Of a DNA stretch of 30,567 nucleotides, positions 1 to 9,947 are shown in pieces; position 1 is the first letter of the stretch, and every line of letters begins with the position of its first letter. The notes below the pieces were generated by a model. It searched no databases, had not been told where the DNA came from, and was given only the letters and a program-made list of their open reading frames with translations. The translations under genes and the position numbers were made by a program. The stretch covers positions 37,476 to 68,042 of the forward strand of contig CALSCP010002424.1 in the NCBI GenBank assembly GCA_943704425.1, read 5' to 3'. This DNA comes from Ministeria vibrans ATCC 50519 (taxonomy: Eukaryota > Opisthokonta > Filasterea).

Positions 1-3
1 GTG

Positions 4-66
<63 letters not shown>

Positions 67-102
67 CCGTGCTATGGTGCTCAAACGGTCGGGGTTTCTT
101 AG
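1..102 (+). repeat. Intron with (GT)n microsatellite
   Basis: The window opens with GTGAGC, a good 5' splice donor, followed by about 29 GT units (7-64). It ends in a pyrimidine-rich stretch with TTTCTTAG at 95-102, a good 3' acceptor. I read it as the last intron of a plus-strand gene that starts before the window. A donor falling exactly at base 1 is suggestive, not proven. Confidence 0.6.
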
Positions 103-558
103 GTGATTCAATTGTTGACGGGAAAGCTACAGCGGACTCGACAGGTGGCAGAAGAGAGTGCGCGACAGTTGCAGCTGTATGAGCCCAACGGAGGTACTGA
201 GCCAATGCGACAGAGGATAGCACAGTTGGAGGAGCGAATGGGGTGGAAGGAGAGCGAGCTGGCGCACCTGAAGAACGTGTTGGACCTGTGCAACGAGCGA
301 CTGGACGCAGCCATCCAGCAGATTGGGTACTACCGACAGCACGGGCAGAACAACAACAACAGCAGCAGCAGCAACAACAACCGCAAGAGTGCGTCTCTCA
401 TTGGTGGGCCTAGTGCCGGCGACTCGGACGAACAGGCGTCGCTCGAACACCAGCTGGCCAAGGCACACGATGCTTGCCTTGCTCACCAGCAACACAATGC
501 CTATCTCTCCCGGGAACTCGAACGCGTTCGTGCTCTTGTGGATCCCAAGACGATTTAA
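103..558 (+). CDS. C-terminal exon of a coiled-coil protein (5' partial)
   Basis: About 151 residues are open from the acceptor at 102 to TAA at 556-558. The first codon is GTG (Val), and I treat it as internal, because an intron acceptor precedes it directly. The residues are rich in Gln, Glu, Arg and Leu with heptad-like spacing in two blocks (roughly residues 1-80 and 112-146). The blocks are separated by an Asn/Ser homopolymer linker at 349-381 encoding runs of N and S. No catalytic motif, signal peptide or membrane segment is present. I do not recognise the family; a structural, cytoskeletal or tethering coiled-coil protein is a reasonable guess. The preceding exons are outside the window. 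Confidence 0.6.
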   Translation: MIQLLTGKLQRTRQVAEESARQLQLYEPNGGTEPMRQRIAQLEERMGWKESELAHLKNVLDLCNERLDAAIQQIGYYRQHGQNNNNSSSSNNNRKSASLIGGPSAGDSDEQASLEHQLAKAHDACLAHQQHNAYLSRELERVRALVDPKTI

Positions 559-792
559 TGATGATTTTTGTTTTTTTGTTTTGCATTTCTTGTTGTTGGT
601 GACGCCTGAGTGGATAGCAATGTAGACAATAATAATTAATAGACAATGTTTGGTGAAGTGATCAGTATTTAACAAGTGCTATGTGTCTTTTCATTCAATG
701 CCCAACAAAATAAATACAATTCTACATTTAATACAAATCTTTTGCTACATTTGGTTGGTTCGACTCCTTTGACCTCTTTGACTCCTTTGACC
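559..792. other. Spacer between coiled-coil gene and SIAE-like gene
   Basis: AT-rich and T-rich DNA without a convincing ORF. It must hold the 3' end of the upstream gene and the promoter of the esterase gene. An ATG at 676 is in frame with the esterase, but the 39 extra residues it would add would bury the clear signal peptide that starts at 793. TTTTCATTCAAT near 688-699 resembles the motif seen before other genes here. Confidence 0.4.
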
Positions 793-2449
793 ATGACCCA
801 ATTACACTTCATTGTCGTGTGTTTCATCGTGGCTGCTGTCGTGGACGCTTCTGTTGCTCTTGCGAACTTCCGCTTTGCCAAATCCTACGGCGACCACATG
901 GTTCTGCAAGCGGAGCCTCTGCAAGCGGTTGTGTGGGGCTACTGCAAGACAGGCCAGGCCGTGCAGGTGTCACTGGACGGTGCCAAGCCGATTAACGCCG
1001 AAATTCGTCCATCTCTCTCCCCCTCTGCCTCCGACGAGTCCCTCTGGCGAGTGACCCTTCCCATAACACCACCATCGTTGACGACACACACGCTGACAGC
1101 AACCGACTCATTCGGCTCCGTCATTAGTCTCACAGACGTCCTTTTCGGCGATGTGTTTGTGTGCTCCGGCCAGAGTACGCTCTCATTGCTTCTCCTCTCT
1201 CCCTCACTTCTTCTTCTTCTTTCTTCTTCTTCTTCTTTTGCTCTTTCTAGGCAACATGGCCTTCCTTGTGCAAAACGCCTTCGACGGCCTGCAAGCTGTC
1301 CAGGAGGCCAACGACTACCCCAACATTCGACTGTTTACGACAAGCAAGGTGGAGTCGGCAGAACCACTCGAAGACCTATCGAAAGTTGAGTTGGAATGGT
1401 CACAAGCATCCAATGTGTCCATTTCTCAGTCCAACAGGGGCGCCAACGACGACAACTGGCTCTACTTTAGCGCCACCTGCTGGTTCACGGCGCTTCACAT
1501 CTTCAAGGCACGTCCTGCCGTTCCGCTCGGCCTCGTCTCGTCCAACTGGGGCGGTACCAGCATCGAGGCTTGGAGCAGTCCAGCAGTGCTGGCCCAGTGC
1601 AACGACACACACCTCGTGGCGAACGACATCACCGCCAATCCTACACACACAACGCTCTACAATGCAATGTTGCATCCTCTCTTCAACATGACCATTCGTT
1701 CCTTTCTCTGGTACCAAGGTGAATCCAATTCGGGCGCTCCCGACATGTATGCGTGTACCTTCCCGGCGTTCATTGCTGACCTGCGCCAGCGATGGCACAT
1801 AGCCACAGACGCACTTACTGATCCCCTATTTCCATTTGGTTTTGTGCAATTGGCCGCACAGCTCGACTCAAACCCGCTCGGCTTCACTGGACTGCGCTGG
1901 GCACAGACAGCCGAACAAGGAGAGGTTCCCAATTCGAAAATGCCGCATGTGTACATGGCAGTGGCGTACGACTTGGGAGACGCCGCCAGCCCGTACGGGA
2001 GTGTGCACCCGCGGTACAAGAAGGATGTGGGCGAGCGACTCGGCAACGCCGCTCTGGCCGAGTTGTACGGTAACATACAGGCCATGCGACGTCCTTACGT
2101 CACGCATGCCACAGCCGCACCAGGCGGTTCCATCACACTGACCTTCTCTCAGCGTATCAACATTCGCAATGCCACCATTGCCAACTGGGAAGTGTGCCCC
2201 ACCACATCGCTCTCGCTCTGCATGCAGTCCACCGACTCTTCTTCCGGCTGGCTCCCCGCCCACATCACTCACGCAACTTCCATCACTGTTACCGTCGCCC
2301 TCACATTGCCTCCCTCCACATCTACACCTCTCAGTGCCCTCCGCTTTGCCTGGTCTGTCTTTCCTTGTCCCTACAAGTCCTGTGCTCTCTACGCTGACTC
2401 GCACGATGACGCTGCTCTTCCTCCCGCCCCGTTCCTGTGGAAACTGTAA
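793..2449 (+). CDS. SIAE: Secreted sialate O-acetylesterase (SASA domain)
   Basis: Two exons, 793-1174 and 1251-2449, joined over a 76-bp pyrimidine-rich intron, give 526 aa. The family removes O-acetyl esters from sialic acids or other acetylated sugars. Residues 1-22 form a signal peptide. Splicing creates the nucleophile block SGQSNMAF with Ser128; further hallmarks are LWYQGESNS (Glu about 285) and SVHPRYK (His about 380), matching the Ser/His catalytic blocks of the family. Length is typical of animal and plant SIAE proteins. Several N-x-S/T sites fit secretion or a lysosomal location. The start at 793 is chosen because hydrophobic residues follow it directly; the in-frame ATG at 676 is less likely. 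Carbohydrate esterases acting on plant or microbial acetylated glycans share the fold, so substrate is inferred only. Confidence 0.88.
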
Positions 2450-2586
2450 CATTTTTGAAACGTTCCCCATTTATAATTATATACATTCAAGACACGTTTG
2501 TTCTTTAAATCTCTTTCATATCTTTCTTGGTTTACTATTTTTTTTGAAATCATCAGTCGAGCCGTCCCTTTTGAGTTCATCTCTTT

Positions 2587-4860
2587 TTACTGTCCATAAC
2601 GGACCTATTGAAAAAGAAAAACAATAATAAATTTATAAATTTAATAAAATATTAATAATAATAAACTTATTATTATTATTATTATTATTAGTGAAAAATA
2701 TTATATTTACCTGGAAGTCACTTAAGGCATCGGTGAGACGACCAACTACAATGCTTGCGCCCTTCTTAAGGGCCTCAATGTCCGAGATGGCCTGGTTAGC
2801 AAAGTCGTTGCTGCCCCCACTGCCACCACCACCACTGCTGCTGCCACCGGGGTTGCCAAAGTACGTGTCCGAGGAGATGCCGCCGGAGTTGCTGAAGCGC
2901 GCACTTGACGCAGGGCCCGACGAGGCCGAGGGGGACGATGAGGCAGAGGACGTGCCAAATACCTGGTCGGACGAGATGCCCTTGGCATTGGCAAACTTAC
3001 TGAGTGACGGTGAAGGCGCGGCAGAGGAAGCTGTTGGGGCGGCTGCACGATGTGCCGAAGACGATGCGCTGCTGCTGTTACTGAAGGCGCTGTGCGACGA
3101 GAAGGCTGACGTAGACGAAGGCGCTGTCGAGGTGGGCGCAGCCGACGACGCACTGGTGTGACGATCGTACTGCGAAAAGAAATCGTCGGCAGCCACGCGC
3201 GAGTCACGTCCGTACACGCCACCCCCACCACCACTGCTGCTTGCGTAGGGATTGGAGTCGGCGGATGACGCCGAAGGAGAGCCATAGCTGGCGAAGGGGT
3301 CGGCGGCAAATGGGCTGTGGGTAGCACGGGCACCCGCATGGCGGTAGGGGTTGGCGGCGCGTGCCTGTGGCACATCGTCACCCTCTTGCTGCACCACAGT
3401 CATTTCCGACGACGCACTATGCGAAATGACGCTTGTTGCACCGCCCTGGGTCATTTGTGACACGCCCATGCCAAGTCGTTCAAGCTGGCGCTTCTTCTCG
3501 TCCGTCATGGTTGCTTGGCTGCGGCCCGCCTGATACGCCACGCGCTCGCCCGCTGATGCCACCGCAGCCGCTGCGGACGTCAGGCTTCCATCGCCCACAG
3601 ACATTGCCGCGTTACCACCGACACCTCCCACTCCGCCAGTGGTGGGCAGTCCGCGCTTTCGCTCTTCTTCCATTTCCTTGGCCTCGCGCTCAATTGCATC
3701 AAAGTCAATTGCCTCTTTGGTGGCCTTTTTGGCGCCCAGTCCCGTCGTCTTCTTGCCAATGGTCTTGCGTGCCCCAATGGCACTCTTCCTTGCCGTGGTG
3801 GACGACGTGGTTGTCCCGGTGGCTCCACCACCACCCATGGTGACCTTGGCCGTTGCCATGGTTGTTAGTGCTGGAGCTGCTGCTGTTACCGCGGGCGCTG
3901 CAAGGGTGACATCAGCAGTGGGGCTAGGCGAGACAACGGGCGTGCCGGCAGTGCGTGGTGCGGGCGCCATGTGTTGTGATTCGTCAAAAAAGTCGGGCTG
4001 TGCCGACGCGGCAGCGGCAGCCGCGGCGTGGTGTGCATCGTCGTGCAGGATGTTCGTTTCGCCGTACTTCTTCATCTCCAGTGCCGTCAGCGACGCAATC
4101 TTGTCACGGTACAGTGCTGCTGCACGACTGTTGTATTTTACCGGAGCCGACGCACTAGTTTCCGTGCCTGCAACGGAACAAGAGAATGAGCCATGCTAAA
4201 AATGATCAAAGGCGCCTACCGTGCTGCTTGAAGAACTGCTGTGCCTTGGCATTGCCACCGACCTTCATGTTCCACAGGTACTCGTACGACCACTGGTCCA
4301 GTTGCGTTGACCTATTCGTGAGCGGAGAGTGAACAAGTCAGCCGCTGCAGAATGGCCCCGGCTCGCCCATCGCGACTCGTTGGCTCCTCAAACCGAGCTC
4401 AAAACAATAAAAAAAAAGGCGAAGATGCACAGGAGAGGGCGGAAGAAGCGATAGCGATGGCGTGTGCGATGCGGGGAGGTAAGTTTTAGATTTTTTTTTG
4501 GAAATTCGATTTTCATGGTATAGATACGGGCGGTATCGTCGCTGGCAGGAAACACCGGAGGGGGGTGTGTGTTGTGTGATGAAAGAGAAACGATGGGAAG
4601 AGGGCGTGGAAGCGGAGGGTGAGGCGAGAAAGTGCCACCACAGCGGAAAGGACAAAAAAAGGAGAGAGAACGTACCGAACAAAGCTGAGGTGGACGCCCA
4701 GAGCACGGTGGGAGGCTGCACAGTTGAGGCAGAGCCAGACGCCGTAGAAGGGCGATGCCCAAGAGGGACTTTTGCTGTGGCAATCGAAACAGACACGGTT
4801 GGCAGCCATGGTCTTGAGGCGCTTAAACACCACATCGCGCTCGTGGGGTGTCGCCTCCAT
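2587..4860 (-). CDS. ARFGAP2/3: ADP-ribosylation factor GTPase-activating protein, ArfGAP2/3 (Glo3) type
   Basis: Exons on the minus strand: 4860-4676, 4311-4220, 4167-2711 and an 18-bp terminal exon 2604-2587; 583 aa. The ArfGAP zinc finger (CFDC, 16 residues, CLNC) is at the N terminus, followed by [14 protein letters not shown] with the arginine finger. The middle is Ala/Ser/Thr-rich and contains GLGAKK followed by a basic/acidic helix, like the coatomer- and cargo-binding region of ArfGAP2/3. Two Glo3-type repeats ([18 protein letters not shown]) and a C-terminal amphipathic helix ending FQVRYGQ identify the COPI-associated subfamily rather than ArfGAP1. It would stimulate Arf1 GTP hydrolysis on Golgi COPI vesicles. 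The tiny last exon is supported by similarity of its RYG end to animal ArfGAP2/3; without it the frame runs into AT-rich intron. The first intron is 364 bp. Confidence 0.88.
2605..2710 (-). repeat. AT-rich last intron of ArfGAP2/3 with (ATT)n
   Basis: A 106-bp intron almost free of G and C, with an eight-unit ATT run at about 2667-2691. On the minus strand it starts GTAAATAT and ends TTTCTTTTTCAATAG. The tract also supplies the AT-rich 3' side of the convergent SIAE/ArfGAP pair. Confidence 0.6.
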
Positions 4861-5016
4861 ATTGGATATTTAGTATGCGCGAAAGTGACGAAACAAAAGA
4901 TAAGTGAAATGACAAAGTGGACAAAAAAGGTCAAAGAGTGATGTGAACTGTGTGTGTGTGAAACTCTCTGAACATCATTTTTTTATTCATTGTTTGTTGA
5001 AAATCACCAGTTCACC
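4861..5016. promoter_or_regulatory. Divergent promoter region, ArfGAP2/3 and NDUFB4-like genes
   Basis: Only 156 bp separate the two opposing ATG codons. It contains a TG run near 4950-4961 and, 25 bp before the plus-strand ATG, TTTTTTTATTCATTG. The minus-strand side carries TGTCATTTCAC. No TATA box is evident. The boundaries are translation starts, since transcription starts are unknown. Confidence 0.45.
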
Positions 5017-5842
5017 ATGGGTGGAATGAAGCTTCTTGAATCGGTTGAGCAGTACGCACTGCAGCGCGAGAGCCACAATCATATGTTTAAGTGGACCAAG
5101 AGAAATATTATTGGAGTAAGTTGTTTGAAAATGGCGGTAGATTCGATGGCCCGTCTGTCCACCGACGACATGTGCACGCGTCACTAACGGCTCGCCGGTT
5201 GCAGGTTATGATTTTTGGCGTTGGCGTTCCCTGTTTGCTTGTGAGGACGTTTGTGCGCGACCAGGTACGGCCCTTGCGCTCCTCTGCGCTTCTATTTGTG
5301 GCTATAGGCCTCTCTTCAACGACCATGGTGGATTTGGTTCTTATTTTTGAGTGGATAGTGTTGAAAATATGATTTTTTGACGTTTTGATTTTTTTTTTTT
5401 TTTTTTTTTGCTTTTTGTGCAATGAAGAGTCAACGAAGGAAGTGATTTGGGGGGAGGGGGGGTAGTGAAGATGTGGGGAGGGATGGTGAAGAGGAGGGGG
5501 TGGTGATGAAAGGGCAGCGAAGGGGGCAGGAAGGAGAGAGATGCGGACGAGATGAGGAAGGTGTATTACTTATTGCCATGATTGTAGTATCTGTCTGTGT
5601 CTTTTGACTTCATTTTATCCTATTGTGTCTATGTGTGCGTGCATATGTGCGTGTATGTATGTACCATGTTTTGTGTTGTACGTGCAGTGGGTGGTTGGGT
5701 TCTTCATTGTCGTCTGAGCAACTGGGTCCCGCTCACTCATGTTTGTTGTTGGTTCTTGTAGCAAGCGAAAGCGGACAGGGAGGGTGTCGAGCGACCTCGT
5801 TTCTGGGGCGACAAGTTTTGGGGATTGCCTCCGCGGGATTGA
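5017..5842 (+). CDS. NDUFB4: Small single-TM protein, possible complex I subunit NDUFB4/B15
   Basis: Exons 5017-5115, 5205-5264 and 5762-5842 give 79 aa; all junctions are phase 0 with GTAAGT, GTACGG donors and TTGCAG, CTTGTAG acceptors. The protein has a polar head with HNHMFKWTKRN, one membrane segment IIGVMIFGVGVPCLLV with a central Pro, then a charged tail with FWGDKFWG. The order 'His-rich, aromatic-W-T-x-R, hydrophobic segment with VP, charged tail' resembles short NDUFB4 (B15) subunits of mitochondrial complex I in fungi and protists. The similarity is short and could be to another small inner-membrane protein. No cleavable targeting peptide is evident, which is usual for such accessory subunits. 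The second intron is unusually long (496 bp). Confidence 0.5.
5265..5760 (+). other. Long intron with poly-T and G-runs
   Basis: Second intron of the NDUFB4-like gene, 496 bp. It holds a T run (about 5391-5409) and, at 5449-5532, a series of G runs of 3-7 on the sense strand. No additional exon improves the protein, although an alternative acceptor at about 5686 exists. Confidence 0.5.
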
Positions 5843-6122
5843 GCTTGTGGTGTGTGTGTGTCTGTGTGTGTGTGTGTGTGTGTGTGTATGTGGGTGGAGA
5901 ATGAGTGAGCAACGCCAGTTGTACAAGTATATAAGAAAGGAAGCGTAAATTTTTTCAACCTGACGTTACAATCTATCCATGGGAGTGAATCCAGTGATAT
6001 GACTTTCTATCGCGCACCATATCACATGTGAAGTAGTCATTCTGTCATATTCGTAATGACGAATTGACGATCTTGAATTTTTGAATTCTGATGTACAAAT
6101 TTATTGACGCACTTTCTTCATT
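5843..6122. other. Spacer with (TG)n and small inverted repeats
   Basis: The 3' region of the NDUFB4-like gene contains an imperfect TG tract (5847-5890). Further right are two short inverted repeats, GTGATATG (5994-6001) with CATATCAC (6018-6025), and ATTCGT (6049-6054) with ACGAAT (6059-6064). TTCTTCATT abuts the ABCF3 ATG at 6123. No gene is visible. Confidence 0.45.
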
Positions 6123-8604
6123 ATGAGCACTGCTGCTGAAGTGATTACGGGAGTGTTCCCTGACATTGATATGACTGTCGTGGAGTATATTACGGGTGAG
6201 GAGGACTTTTCTGTGCGTTTGTGATCGGCTGTTGAACTTTTGTTTCAGGTGTCGTGGACGACATGGACGAGGACGATCTCGACGAAATGGACGACATCAT
6301 TGGGCCGCTAATCACCGAGAGCACCGATGCCGATGATCAGGCTGTCGCGTAAGGCTCTACACACACTTGTCGCGTGCAAAAAAAAAATAGAAAAAAAAAT
6401 TAATAGGTGTCGTGATACTTTTCTTTTCGTCTCTGTCCTCTCTTTGACTTCTCCAGCGCTGTCTGTGCCAAACTGCTGGCACTGAAGACAGGCCATGCGC
6501 CGTCGTCGGGCAGCGAGAGCAAGAAAGCGGGTGATGGGGCACAGGGGAAGGGCGCAGAGCGGACAGGAGCGGGGGCGGCGGGGGCGGACGCACCGTCGAC
6601 GGCGTCGCGGCTGCTGCAGGCGCCCGTCACGATGAAGAAGATGGCGGACGAGGTGTCTGAGGAGATTGCCGCCATGAAGGAGGTGTTTATGGACCGGGCG
6701 CGGGTGATGGAGTCGCAGGTGGATGCGGGCAAGCTGAAGAAGGAGGACGAGCGGCGGCGCATCAAGCTGGAGCGCGCTGAGGCAGCGAGTGAAGACGCTG
6801 CTGCCTCCCATTTGCGGGCGTTGGCGGTGGGCGCAGCGGCTGTGGCGGCAGGTACTAGTGAGAACTCGGCGTCGGCCAACTGTGCGCCGTCCAAGAGCAC
6901 ACAGAACACGCGGGACATTCAACTGCGCGACTTTGACCTTGCGTTTGGCGGCAAAATGCTATTGGTGGGGGCGTCAATCAACATCAACTTTGGACGACGG
7001 TACGGTCTTGTGGGACGCAACGGGGCGGGCAAGTCGACGTTTATGCGTGCGCTGAGTCGACGGGATTTGCCCGTGCCATCTGACATGAGTATCCTGCACG
7101 TCGAGCAGGAGGTGGTGGGTGACGAGACGATTGCGCTTCAGTCGGTGCTGGATGCGGACGAAGCGCGCGCGGCACTGGTCAAGGAGGAGCAAAAACTCAC
7201 GGCGTTTCTCAACAAGAAGAAGCCAGAGTCAAACGAGGAGGAGAAGAAGGAGAGTGAGTCGAGTGAGTCGAGTGAGACGAGTGAGACTAAGGCTGAAGCG
7301 AAGACTGAAGCGAAGACTGAAGAGAACGCAACAGAAGTAGAAGAGATTGCGATGGACACTGCACAAGCAGCGACCCGGCTCAACGAAGTGTACGCCGCGC
7401 TGGAGGAGATGGAGGCCGACAAGGCACCGGCTCGCGCGTCAGTAATTCTGTCTGGTCTGCAGTTCACGACTAAGATGCAAGGGATGCGCACACGCGAGTT
7501 CTCAGGTGGCTGGCGCATGCGCTTGGCTCTGGCCCGCGCTCTCTTTTCGCGCCCGACTCTGCTCTTGCTCGATGAGCCGACTAATATGCTCGATATCAAC
7601 GCGGTGCTCTGGCTCGAACGGTACCTCGCGGAATGGCCCACGACATTGCTCGTAGTCAGTCACGACCGAGTAAGGACAAAGGAGAGAGGAGGGAGAAAGA
7701 AAACAAACGTGTTTAAAAATACTAATTGCGAGAGAAAGAAAGAGAGATAGTGAGAGAGAAGAGGAGGAAGAAAGAATCAAAAGTGTGATAAGAGAGAGAG
7801 AGAGTATGAGAGAGTTCCTCACTCTGAATGTGACACACTGTCAACAATCTGTCTGACTGTCTGACTGTCTTTGTCTTGTCTGACAGGAATTCCTCAACTG
7901 CGTCGCGACGGACGTCATTCATCTGACGCCCACCCGTAAACTGGACGCATACACCGGCGACTACGACCGCTTTGAGACACTGCGCGCAGAGAAGCTTGTG
8001 ACGCAGCAGAGGCAGTACGACGCACTGCAGATGGAGCGGGCGCACATGCAGGAGTTTATTGACCGCTTCCGATACAATGCGAAGCGTGCATCGCTTGTTC
8101 AGAGCAAAATCAAAGCAATGGAGAAGCTGTACGACACACACAAAAACACACACTGTTGCTGCTTCCTTGTGATTGATTCTTTCTGTGTGTGTTTTTAGTC
8201 CTAAGTTGGAGCCTATTGTGAAGGATGTTGAGGTGCAGTTCCGCTTTCCTAACCCCGAGGCATTGGGACCTGTAAGACACTGACACACATACACGCTCAC
8301 TGAGACTCACCGGAGACTGAATTTTTTTTTGTGTGTGCAATAGCCCATTTTGGCGTTTCAAGATGTTACGTTCCAGTACGAAGGGACGAGCAAGCCCATC
8401 TTCAGCAACGTCAACTGCAGTGCGCGAATGGACTCACGCATTGCGATTGTGGGCGCCAATGGACAGGGCAAGACGACCCTCTTGAAACTCATTACGGGTG
8501 AGAACACTGTCACGACGGGGTTCATGCAGCGTCATCCAAAGCTCAAGGTGCTCAATATATATAATTATTATAATAATTATTATTATAATATATAATTATA
8601 TATA

Positions 8605-8680
<76 letters not shown>

Positions 8681-9577
8681 TGTGTGTGTTTGTATTGTTT
8701 TTTTCTCTCTTCGTTTCACTCTCATTTGTTATTCTGTCTTCGACTCGCTCTCTCGTCACTTGCTGTGACTGACTTCACTGTCTTTTACTCACAGTTAATG
8801 ACTCTCTTTTTGTGTACCTGGTACTGTATCTTACTCACTCACTTTCTTGCTTCCTCTCGACCTCTGTGGCTTCATCAGGTGGGATACTTCTCTCAGCATT
8901 TCGTCGACCAACTCCCACTCGGGGCCACTCCCATTTCTTATTTGGCTGCTGAGTTCCCCAATCTCCCTCAACAGACCTACCGCTCTCAATTGGGTACTTG
9001 ATCAATTGCATAATATTCCACAGAGACGACTGATCCTTTTTGATTGTTTGTGTGTTTGTATAGGATCGTTTGGTTTGACTGGTGAATTGGCTCTGCAGCA
9101 GATCTCATCGTTGAGTGGCGGTCAGAAACTGCGCGTTGTGTTTGCTTATCTTGGAATGCTCTGTCCCCACTACTTGGTGCTTGATGAGCCGTCGAATCAC
9201 GCTGATCTCGAGGTACTCTTTTATCCCATACCCTAATGACTAGTGTAAATTCAGCCCGAATACCAAGCGTATCTCTACCCCTATTCCCAACGAAAAAGGT
9301 TACTCTAACCCTAGTATCATCATCGTGTAACCCCTTAAGAGTCACTTCTCCGTCTCATCTTTTTTTCCTTTCATTCTATTTGCAGACGGTGGATGCTCTG
9401 TCGAGTGCTCTGCGCAACTTTGGCGGCGGTGTGCTGCTGGTCACTCACGACGAGCGTCTCATCAACAACGTCTGCTCTGAGCTGTGGGTGTGTGCCGACG
9501 GTGCCGTCACCGAGTACAAGGGCGACTTTGCCGACTACAAACGTTCTCTCTTGGCTGCCCTTGAGAAGACCCTCTGA
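6123..9577 (+). CDS. ABCF3: ABC-F family ATPase, ABCF3/GCN20 type
   Basis: Nine exons: 6123-6195, 6249-6348, 6457-7669, 7887-8128, 8199-8271, 8344-8547, 8879-8993, 9064-9212, 9386-9577; 786 aa. There are no membrane segments. The N terminus resembles the ABCF3/Gcn20 head (FPDIDMTVVEYITG), which in yeast links Gcn20 to Gcn1 and eIF2-alpha kinase signalling. NBD1 has GRNGAGKST (about 244), FSGGWRMRLALARAL, LDEPTN (about 429) and SHDRE. The connector helix follows with QRQYDALQ. NBD2 has GANGQGKTT (about 604), SLSGGQKLR, LVLDEPSNHAD and THDE. An acidic/Lys low-complexity insertion lies in NBD1 (7240-7340), which explains the extra length over the usual ~710 aa. The seventh exon is reached through a 331-bp repeat-bearing intron. 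Confidence 0.93.
7670..7886 (+). other. GA-rich intron of ABCF3
   Basis: A 217-bp intron between SHDR and EFLN. It is rich in AGAG on the sense strand (7735-7815) and includes a copy of the degenerate unit related to GTGATAGAGAGA also seen in two other introns, here as GTGTGATAAGAGAGAGAG near 7782-7799. Three CTGTCTGA-type repeats follow at 7849-7884. Confidence 0.55.
8548..8878 (+). repeat. ABCF3 intron with AT palindrome and (GT)n
   Basis: 331-bp intron. Bases 8553-8604 are almost only A and T and nearly self-complementary, so they could form a long hairpin. They run straight into about 40 GT units (8608-8690). A pyrimidine-rich stretch leads to the acceptor TTCATCAG at 8878. An open frame through the GT tract is a repeat artefact. 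Confidence 0.75.
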
Positions 9578-9947
9578 TCGTCTTGCTCTTCCCCCCTTGT
9601 ATATATATACACCAAGATATATTTTCTTGTCCATCTTTCCCCCTTACAGTTTGAAGGCTGTTAACTGTTATCGGCTTATTGCGCCTTTTAACACCAAAAG
9701 ATACCTTTCCGTAGAAAAATGACTTTCAAAATTGCGAAATACAATGTTTTTGGAATACATGGGGGATTTTGAATAGATGGGGGATCACCTGGGGGATTTT
9801 GAATAGAGTTCGCAAATTCGCGTTTCGCAAATCGCAATTGATTACAATTATGATTATTAAAATTTCAATTATTTCATTTTTGGCCTGACCTAGTCAAGTT
9901 ATTAGTGACACTACATCCTATTGGTTGACGGAGAAGGCAAATTGGAA
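9578..9947. promoter_or_regulatory. Intergenic region ABCF3 to nucleobindin
   Basis: 370 bp without a gene. After the ABCF3 stop come TATATATA and T/C-rich DNA. At 9760-9807 the unit TGGGGGATTTTGAATAGA occurs twice with a partial third copy (TGGGGGAT) between them. Directly after it is TCGCAAATTCGC (9810-9821) and a second TCGCAAA (9827-9833). ATTTCATTTTT lies about 65-80 bp before the ATG. This is probably the nucleobindin promoter. Confidence 0.45.

Noticed and set aside
676-792. Earlier start for the esterase at 676
   Set aside because: It would place 39 non-signal residues before a clear signal peptide.
1868-2470. Antisense ORF of 200 codons over the esterase
   Set aside because: Shadow of the sense gene; no homology or motif seen.
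2667-2692. Possible direct-repeat array (CRISPR-like)
   Set aside because: It is a simple ATT microsatellite without spacers, in an intron of a eukaryotic gene.
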